DNA from: an uncultured Christensenellaceae bacterium
GTDB taxonomy: Bacteria; Bacillota; Clostridia; Christensenellales; Borkfalkiaceae
Direction of reading: 5' to 3'
NCBI GenBank assembly: GCA_910587365.1
Contig: CAJUKJ010000024.1
Location: 1 to 13,985 of the forward strand
Length of the DNA: 13,985 nt
The notes under the pieces are model-generated. The model saw nothing but the letters and a program-made list of their open reading frames with translations. It did no database searches and was not told the origin of the DNA. A program made the position numbers and the translations under genes. The number at the start of each line of letters is the position of its first letter. Position 1 is the stretch's first letter. This document shows positions 12,301 through 13,985 of this stretch, one piece after another.

Positions 12301-13985
12301 TTTTGAACAGTTCTTCAAGGACCTCAACGAATACTACGGCGGACTTATTGAGTTTGAAACCGATTCTGCGACGAATGTTGGTAACTACACGCTTCTTATA
12401 AAGCTTGCAGACCCGAACAGCAGTTATTGGAACCTCGGCGAATATGAAGAACGCACTGTAAAGCTTGACGGTTATGAAATTATTTACGTCTATGAGGACG
12501 ACGCGTGGAAGCTTAAACTTGCAACGCTCGGCAGTGACGGCAATTACAAAGTAGTTGACGGCGATTATAATTATGACGGCGTGCAGTTCGTTCCCGAATA
12601 TGTAGTAGAGTTTGTCGAAATAGGCACGGGCGCAAATTCGCTTTTGGACGAAAACGGCAAACCCGTACTTAAACAGTACTTATACAACAATAATCCTTTG
12701 TTTATCGACGGGTTACCCGTATACGTTGAATACGTGCTTGATGAAAACGGCGACGTCGTAAGATATAATGCCGACGGCGAAATTGACGCGGAAGGCGGCT
12801 ATCTTGCAATGTATAAGTTCGACGGAAGCGGAGCTAAAATTGCCAAAACGGATATCGAGGGAAATATTATTTACGCCGTAGACGAACAAGGCAGAAAAAT
12901 CGTCGATAAGGCGAACAGCGTCGTAACCGAATACGTAATTAAAACTTCTACGGATTCCTATAAGATAGACTGGAAGATTGTTCCCAAGACGGTTTCGGTA
13001 CCCTATATCGACGGCAAAATTTATTTCAGCGGAAAGGAAATTGTCCTCGCCGATGAAGAAGCACTTAAAGGCTTCGACGCCGAATATATGGAGATCCTCG
13101 AAGAGGGCGGCGTCGCAACGGCAGTCGGTCAATACAATGCCGTAATCAAGCTTCTCAGCACAAACTATGTCTGGGACGGTGTTGAAGGCGACAGCGTGAC
13201 CCTTGAATGGAGTATTGAAAAAGCAACTCTTGATTTAACGGGCGTGCAGTGGAAGTTCTCGGAAGAGGGACCCTTCGTATACACGCGCGAAAACGGCGAA
13301 GCAAAGATATACAGCGTGCGCTTAGACTTACCCGAATATTTACAGCAGTATATAAAATATACAACAAACGGCAAGGTCGGCGCGTATGCGGGACAGAACG
13401 CAGGCAAGTACGTAACCTCGTTTGATGTCGTAGATTTGGGCGATAACTTTGAAAGTGTAATCGTTCCCGACGAGCTTGAAAAATCGGTAACCTGGTATAT
13501 AGAAAAGCGTGTGCTTGACGTACCGGCTGCAAACAACGATATGTTAATTGTATTCAACAACAGTGTTCATAACCTGCTTGAAATTATTAACGTACCCGAC
13601 GATTGGTTCAATTACTATTCGATTAGTTTGTCTTATGCAGCCGATTATGACAATTTCGTTGATTACGCAGGCTACGACGAAAACGGCGATGGAGAAATAA
13701 CGGGCAGCGAGAAGTATCTTGCGAAAGGAGCCGGGGCGTACAAATTTACAATCAGGATATTGACGGGCATCAATACGGGAGCGAACCCTAACGTAGTCTG
13801 GGCGGTAACGCCCGGTAACACGCCGGACGCCCCTGATACCCCTGATACGCCCGATACGCCCGATGTACCCGATACGCCCGATACACCTGATGTACCTGAC
13901 ACACCCGATACGCCCGATGCACCTGACGTTCCTGACACGCCGGACACAGACGTTCCCGAAACCGAGGAAGAGGCACAGTTAATTG
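185..13985 (+). CDS. Giant secreted multi-module Ig-like surface protein (3' end outside window)
   Basis: One uninterrupted frame of 4,600 codons plus one base, still open at the window edge; the visible part alone would be roughly 500 kDa. Order: signal sequence (1-40), acidic N-terminal domain (41 to about 344), Ig-like array (about 345-2444), higher-order module array (about 2445-4541), P-D-x stalk (4547-4588), acidic end. The core motif seen over 30 times is A-G-T-Y-x-[IV]-x-[LVF], then 8-20 residues, Y-x-W-x-[DN]-G, an F-x-[IV]-x-[IV]-x-K strand, and a short I-x-x-P linker. This pattern, with strong alternation of hydrophobic and polar residues, indicates tandem beta-sandwich domains of the bacterial Ig-like/MBG type; the family name is inference. 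Probable role: extended cell-surface fibre or adhesin. No catalytic motif was recognised. The gene appears to be transcribed alone. A C-terminal anchor (sortase signal or membrane helix) is expected but not visible. Confidence 0.93.
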   Translation, partial: MNITGTKKLLLILLSLVCALAVGFGVTFALSAERGKASYAQTEDGAAESKEDNRTDEEVLEELGETLDIAPELLNFFSNSMGISPVDLEQTIDEHGDEAVEEMVEFLADYSSGIITTEDDIEDEDWYVAPDEVSDYYIGLGLAYIWSNYYTSKSGYAVTDEAWTNKNYAYGMCHRWSITSYAMGPNNAIEYMWVTLDPGEEYEYGLDSSCAYSSIDLIAWDAPTFFNSLLKGYWFTADSSGNYVGSDPSKTPLSQYEKDYATNITPTNNYISRRDGVGTNAGTYRAVISGDAPSGVYGLRFYNPFRNGSIFMTWGGGKYVTTSGAGTTWSSSRYCEYVIIVKRNAPDKVVVEYDTGVDNTRLNKTSTFTGEALQIGVQGDWGAGLITFTQSYTPLEAGSTATSSLTTVYRAAAGRSSTSAHGGKKAEQETFYLSAVNTGTYTITMTPFNKWSDGSSDPVVLTFKIDKIVLEVPSVQAEDGVNGNKKFVHDNGQDQFISIFPILTDYVNYDKGVLGVWSFTNEGMITLYESNQGLYKITVSLKNNLNMIWDDGTVEDKEYFFEIGPMTIPISPEIIDDHVGVIDNTTLTKEVTHNGAYQFMSIMPVRTEQISYEWYCDNEAETDMTCVVADNVLRLTVINSGTYYIKLTAKDRYIFKGDNPEDPQPRIYKFIINKQPITAPVLMDTDVEVIDGIKTKTVTFYGETKDDGTEWFETLTFSNAYEARVEWVSLEMNQWRWGDNELILSARTAGTYTVYFICKDNYIWADSVAVQEDFNDRTVAVRLIIKPKPIAMPYMINDGEEGAVYTTTQKTIDFDTHSHPFQLWVGAQGSVFISYNEILTRSWVGDNVTFEGTSSGTYNIVLTPTSNYCWNDGKESNDAKIFTFKITPIGLPQLEMQAYNYYQNKFETVTARDDADGLLTATARFSDDPDFSPQYIRIGGDPNGQYTAFDLDWHFFNIVDSSGSIIVGSEADYVKLNMTHEIKDGYLTISAVNAGTYYIRVSLNKADYCWNDTDEATSVVYKLVILPVDIAAPHIIKEESGSADATQQGSVESITDTVMTAQYFANYYKMTVAVKSEYSALMGVEKVTEDTTMTVSDWQHGSNGLDFIVVTAMNAGKYSIKLTLDSPNFKLPDSAEYIEFMLEIVCAPVAGIEFHYYDKDGSDKTFSSNLTGGTSGTSAGTLTLGYNQDVQNVYVKHTFVDNYDYLDTGFDTQYKYEINSRAHDSSAFGSDAFVGMELLNSDSEKFEFSMLDAGTFTLTVTPTANYCWRDGDAHFDAQKNSVTFIVYIEKLKVPVLKIQEGEGVDNEHATKTVVFDRQNPKELAIVLGDYPDAYSAIGFENVNGGVEGVEDPLKNDDNTLIIAKALHTGRYRLRVGISNLNNYAWDSEVTDGVATYDLVITRAPVATPTVFLVGEGKEYNDPDRKQLTAPLFTESVIYDGSRHTLFVVGDEVSGGDIAIAAAALSPNGDALTYKGEQNIYVSPNGSEEAADGTRVFKFSAANVSVYELTVKFTSDDYYWSSGNGNEDYNDTGSRVFRLVISTKVVDVPVIEGYEYQGLENNSHSAYLKYNGDEQGINVKNVNYGPIVNDGPNKDKYLYMNAYVSSLATPDKTLFNVDAEKGTLSIKSDGIATVPTVYCVEISIDSANERWNTSVQSDTISKYFYMVIQKCGINVPVMGSNISTSSKTDDFNISVTYTGSRWDNAFYIDDVNLEQYSYTFATPSTMTAAVESITISESLGSKDRLVVGTDANAAKYTVILTIKDKDNYEWNLDGGSIEDLNYNFTVNPRPIAKPVIYVDAGEGSGGVVGPVKTVTYNAGTQYLKIANYWNDAANRWLTVSSVLTPFDADSYSDRFFATANDLLVAEALRGQYMEGVNDGLLVYEAITAGKYVVRFTLTDNAVWYDGSTDPFDVTLVIEKMVFDTPYIHNDGDKDATIVGNTKTFSYSINEANGEKAVRKMSIVEYDDQIMELYKVNGELYDPNTYDADATGLTVLGVNADTGYFEFSATDAGTYTVEFRLLDFTNKRWAFADQETIEFTLEIKKMSIASPTAVLTFKLTHENIDGNTLTVQYDTYSHSLLLGGVRNRYFMLYNDVTDYVAAGTADADKLVVSNRYSTPPAGFTVGDLFGNRYNGDGTLPIAGLTDFLAITATMTGEYTFEVSLADPDNTQWANGSVDNIVFTVIIEKMVHDAPRAVTGTSQQYNGSSVNFTLTGLFNGILTEDDYASGTVSSFPYEQYSITDEEGNTLTNADYEVSWFGGDLILKFTEVGAYTVKIWITDEMKPYTSWKNTTETLRTIVLSVIKRSLNISFTFTSDDEKTEANFRAGATEWAISTQAYITVTLSNLVYHGATLDNEVAAHIYYVENGSGTPVTLATVRARDWFPGTQNADGSWNLMYQVAMPCGEGNISKSVYTIFVEQIDGENSNYTNANAEQVFSIIADPAPFDDSFVVWKYTISTDVDPDTGELVIHDVDTRGQTPDNRFRVDYVPGGTYTFYMWLNGRGMQGFDNAWYTDLDLALSSWEVALASTTGNGLVASDAGQYYVTATITAKDSNRFSYYGGPFTLYYQIDPILFDLSGLSWDYTDPFTFDKDTFHTVQLTGNMPNGLAALYYENVKKYAGTYTATVAFKKNTNNYVLPVQPVEGQDSTYTGSFEWTCTWTIGKQMIEVGWAENGVSSDGEEIVYIPALDSHQEKFEFWYLIDDEWTTDGNLVRNPGEIITRTIQVRLISNPDNPEIDYARNYDFTFLGENPKDFEIGGDDVVIYVHIELNNTIDTRFEYTGNPITAKPVIDLDTSGGVITERNLAVVFYTESSGYNQTVNYPTEVGRYKAVIKLVYSGAGAAYALSEGKEVYFEIVKATFRPEEFTWQVRHGSTVANWDASNEIWVDAETGEPVDITYDGTGYQLSLVHTYGNILSAATIPNTFIEAGTHKAFVYFNYDEDCYNQPDDERYNDRVYMDEDDDVGTFAWSFELKIEKQFLDLSMLKWGYDEPFIYNSVGGVATEYFIELENLPEYLRDKVTYVTTANGEILEGNSSTQAGTYTTVCTIGEIDEDNYVLGEYPVTFSRMQTWVIDRKQLTIPRNNGTWTAFDGYQHNLLNVFEIDDDWEEYFTIAITYTKPDPDASGNTVTSPFEGFFASNAGVYTLKLSIKEGFNSEAQVNVCWSDNPLTIDDRTVTLSIAKQSLLVTGWQGQYESATAVLSIPANSKFIKYDFYKGVYDLVNTSNNVLVNDPDVILESAGGDTYSIVPVVKDEYSGNIALFCTTGNEYFMFITESIEDKGYIEVGDKPYISGYEIDGRPYHFSNDMLALDAPYVIYSGKPITFLIENWEYYEYYVDFWGGDSLDSLTRTEAGSYSVTLKLKSDDENVLYWSKRADNTADRSSVTLKFEIKYNLLTLPEIKTNVEYTGNVIDILKASLGDAEYEKLIAEYGDYVEISGSTGTKIGNYRLNLTIKDEYGDAVRWNDGGTGIAGNYSVIWVIDPIYLVRPESNKDPNATIYYDGNEHFVYESLIGYYGEDGMSDDLALLIQRARISVEGSCSVDAGTFTVTFSLPNSNYAWKNYVGTDSATITWTIEKQVINLNDVEWDYTGPFQYTLVNGQPYNHRVALKGLPEVLQYYVSYRTDGIAGNGASSIGTHTTTFTLNTSALDKKNFDVEVPDGVISLTWEITTRQMANPDRVDEWKYFDGNIHDLMQLLGYEEGWENYLTVTVEYSKDGSAWSEYDAENDPALNYSIYNAYYVGNYRITVKIKENVTDFVVWADGTDVADSKTEIITNEQLEITITGWSSDDQYGEASFDIDIPESILEMFEYVIFDEFGNEVDAEDIENGASYTRELRIKPEYRDLSVYESKYLFGIAILLGSGVENPFEFGTFSFGNQPVIWLPIPVLEEDSLVYNAEEQTFVIKGWDSLYNISAAQRLQLRNFYGVILDDKTTKFVYMVNGDGELTQKQAGSYKAVIRFNSQINLSWYDSTLYKTDATGNNLIDLSTNTTVLNPVINRKSYTLEFSIEKKSVDKIDLSGFEDIIPELIYNGEEQFITDHEDFEQFFKDLNEYYGGLIEFETDSATNVGNYTLLIKLADPNSSYWNLGEYEERTVKLDGYEIIYVYEDDAWKLKLATLGSDGNYKVVDGDYNYDGVQFVPEYVVEFVEIGTGANSLLDENGKPVLKQYLYNNNPLFIDGLPVYVEYVLDENGDVVRYNADGEIDAEGGYLAMYKFDGSGAKIAKTDIEGNIIYAVDEQGRKIVDKANSVVTEYVIKTSTDSYKIDWKIVPKTVSVPYIDGKIYFSGKEIVLADEEALKGFDAEYMEILEEGGVATAVGQYNAVIKLLSTNYVWDGVEGDSVTLEWSIEKATLDLTGVQWKFSEEGPFVYTRENGEAKIYSVRLDLPEYLQQYIKYTTNGKVGAYAGQNAGKYVTSFDVVDLGDNFESVIVPDELEKSVTWYIEKRVLDVPAANNDMLIVFNNSVHNLLEIINVPDDWFNYYSISLSYAADYDNFVDYAGYDENGDGEITGSEKYLAKGAGAYKFTIRILTGINTGANPNVVWAVTPGNTPDAPDTPDTPDTPDVPDTPDTPDVPDTPDTPDAPDVPDTPDTDVPETEEEAQLI
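305..1216 (+). other. N-terminal non-repeat domain of the giant protein
   Basis: Residues 41 to about 344. The first part is very acidic and probably helical: residues about 57-115 carry E-E-L-G, L-E-Q-T-I-D-E-H-G and E-E-M-V-E-F-L-A-D. It continues into a Tyr/Trp-rich globular segment with Cys173 (YGMCHRW), Cys210 (SSCAY) and Cys335 (RYCEY). An AGTY motif at 281 hints that the end of this region may already be a diverged Ig-like module. I recognise no family. At the outer end of a long fibre it is the best candidate for a binding head, which is inference. Its codon usage differs clearly from the rest of the gene: ACT is the main Thr codon here, ACG later. Confidence 0.6.
1217..7516 (+). repeat. 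First array: about 17 tandem Ig-like modules
   Basis: The G-T-Y-type strand (or its variant) recurs with its Gly-position residue at 439, 533, 641, 750, 856, 995, 1116, 1254, 1369, 1504, 1635, 1753, 1888, 2011, 2154, 2269 and 2410, that is every 94-143 residues. Each is usually followed by a Y-x-W-x-D-G-like turn, a hydrophobic strand ending I-x-K or I-x-P, and a linker such as KPKPIAMPYM, NPRPIAKPVI or IEKMVFDTPYI. Some copies are degenerate: S-V-Y replaces G-T-Y at 1504 and 2410, and T-V-Y at 1635. Several modules share Y-C-W-[NR]-D (Cys869, 1009, 1267). Identity between modules is low apart from these positions, so the array is old rather than freshly amplified. Each module is read as one beta-sandwich; the count is by eye. 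Confidence 0.82.
7904..9118 (+). repeat. Higher-order round 1 (short, lacks C)
   Basis: 405 codons from the first clear B module (DLSGLSWDYTDPF) to the next full B module. B is followed directly by D (KQMIEVGW, Trp2669), 89 residues after the B Trp; in later rounds the same distance is about 200 because C lies between. A VGRY module follows at 2825. A diverged B (W at 2866, FTWQVRHG) comes 41 residues later, the same gap seen later between G and B, so the VGRY module may be an E/G fusion. Confidence 0.65.
9119..10915 (+). repeat. Higher-order round 2 (complete B-C-D-E-F-G)
   Basis: 599 codons. B Trp2985 (DLSMLKWGYDEPF), C His3093 (FDGYQHNLL), D Trp3188 (KQSLLVTGW), E Gly3351 (TEAGSYSV), F Gly3443 (KIGNYRLNL), G Gly3542 (DAGTFTVTF). 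This is the best reference copy of the higher-order unit. Confidence 0.78.
10916..13231 (+). repeat. Higher-order round 3 (complete, with a large insertion in F)
   Basis: 772 codons. B Trp3584 (NLNDVEWDYTGPF), C His3688 (FDGNIHDLM), D Trp3783 (EQLEITITGW), E Gly3949 (KQAGSYKAV), F Gly4066 (NVGNYTLLI), G Gly4315 (AVGQYNAVI). Distances match round 2 closely (B-C 104 against 108; C-D 95 in both; D-E 166 against 163; G to next B 41 against 42). The main exception is F-G, lengthened by the insertion; E-F is also longer (117 against 92). Confidence 0.78.
12437..12964 (+). other. 166-residue insertion within module F of round 3, with D-x-x-G turn repeats
   Basis: In round 2 the Trp of the F module (RWNDGG, codon 10565) lies 15 codons before the Trp of its last strand (IWVIDP). 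In round 3 the equivalent Trps (YWNLGE, codon 12428; IDWKIVP, codon 12971) are 181 codons apart. The extra sequence is unlike the Ig modules. It has short hydrophobic strands separated by polar turns of D-E-N-G type: DENGK, DENGD, NADGE, DIEGN and DEQGR between about 12647 and 12895. This suggests a small beta-hairpin domain carried on a loop between the last two strands of the Ig fold. No family recognised. Confidence 0.65.
13232..13807 (+). repeat. Higher-order round 4 (truncated: B then C, then stalk)
   Basis: B Trp4356 (DLTGVQWKF) and C His4462 (VHNLLEI) are spaced 106 residues apart as in other rounds. The C module then reaches its GAGAY strand (4517) and the V-V-W position where a D-G turn and one more strand would follow. 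Instead it passes within a few residues into TPGNTPD, the start of the stalk. D-E-F-G are absent. Confidence 0.7.
13823..13948 (+). repeat. P-D-x stalk, 14 tandem triplets
   Basis: Fourteen consecutive Pro-Asp-x triplets (9 PDT, 3 PDV, 2 PDA) form a 9-base periodic tract, followed by DVPETEEEAQLI to the window edge. Pro codons vary among CCT, CCC and CCG, Asp between GAT and GAC, and Thr among ACG, ACA and ACC, so the protein pattern is kept while the DNA drifts. Such Pro/acidic tracts typically span the cell wall between surface domains and a C-terminal anchor. Copy number may vary between strains through slippage. Confidence 0.88.

Larger units (their letters stand above)
7517..13801 (+). 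repeat. Second array: higher-order repeat of Ig-like modules B-C-D-E-F-G
   Basis: From about residue 2445 the modules fall into recognisable types recurring in the same order. B begins D-L-S-x-L-x-W-x-Y-x-x-P-F (Trp at 2580, 2985, 3584, 4356; a diverged copy at 2866 and perhaps 2451). C carries P-x8-F-[DN]-[GN]-x2-H-[ND]-L-[LM] (His at 3093, 3688, 4462). D begins [KE]-Q-x3-5-[VT]-G-W (Trp at 2669, 3188, 3783). E contains A-G-S-Y or its equivalent (Gly 2825, 3351, 3949). F contains G-N-Y (3443, 4066). G contains G-T-F or G-Q-Y (3542, 4315). The reappearance of the same types with near-constant distances shows duplication of multi-module blocks, not of single domains. Confidence 0.8.

Noticed and set aside
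7904..13807. CRISPR or DNA-level direct repeat array
   Set aside because: Repeats are at protein level, hundreds of bases long, diverged and in one reading frame, with no short identical repeats separated by spacers.
13672..13947. Minus-strand frame with Ser-Gly-Val/Thr collagen-like repeats
   Set aside because: This is the reverse complement of the P-D-x stalk. The plus-strand reading continues a 4,500-codon frame and shows synonymous variation, so the antisense repeat is an artefact.

Overview
The window is almost entirely one gene. After the last codons of an upstream gene (stop at 108-110) and a 74-base gap holding an inverted repeat and a ribosome binding site, a single plus-strand reading frame opens at ATG 185. 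It runs without a stop to the last base, giving at least 4,600 codons, and its 3' end lies outside the window. I followed the frame by eye through its whole length and re-checked it against coordinates at about ten points between 1500 and 13802. I saw no frameshift. No RNA gene, mobile element, CRISPR array or phage gene was seen. The open frames on the minus strand are antisense shadows of this gene.

The protein looks like a giant exported surface fibre or adhesin of a Gram-positive (Bacillota/Clostridia-type) bacterium. The evidence is a Lys-Lys plus long hydrophobic N-terminus, tandem beta-sandwich (Ig-like) modules, and a Pro-Asp-Thr stalk of the kind that usually precedes a cell-wall or membrane anchor. 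The purine-rich ribosome binding site and moderate GC content fit an uncultured gut-type clostridium, possibly Christensenellales. That placement is inference only; no marker gene is present.

Layout: signal sequence (residues 1-40); acidic, partly helical N-terminal domain with different codon usage (41 to about 344); first array of about 17 Ig-like modules, each 95-145 residues (about 345-2444); second array of several distinct module types in a fixed order (about 2445-4541); a 14-fold P-D-x stalk (4547-4588); acidic residues up to the window edge. In the second array, modules I call B, C, D, E, F and G recur as a higher-order unit with closely conserved spacing. One round is complete, one is complete but carries a 166-residue insertion, one is short (no C), and a last one stops in C, where the stalk begins.

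The most interesting result is this hierarchical architecture: modules within super-modules, with a precisely placed loop insertion and a compositionally distinct N-terminal head. The parts would act as one molecule: signal for export, head for possible binding, modules for reach, stalk and unseen C-terminus for wall crossing and anchoring.
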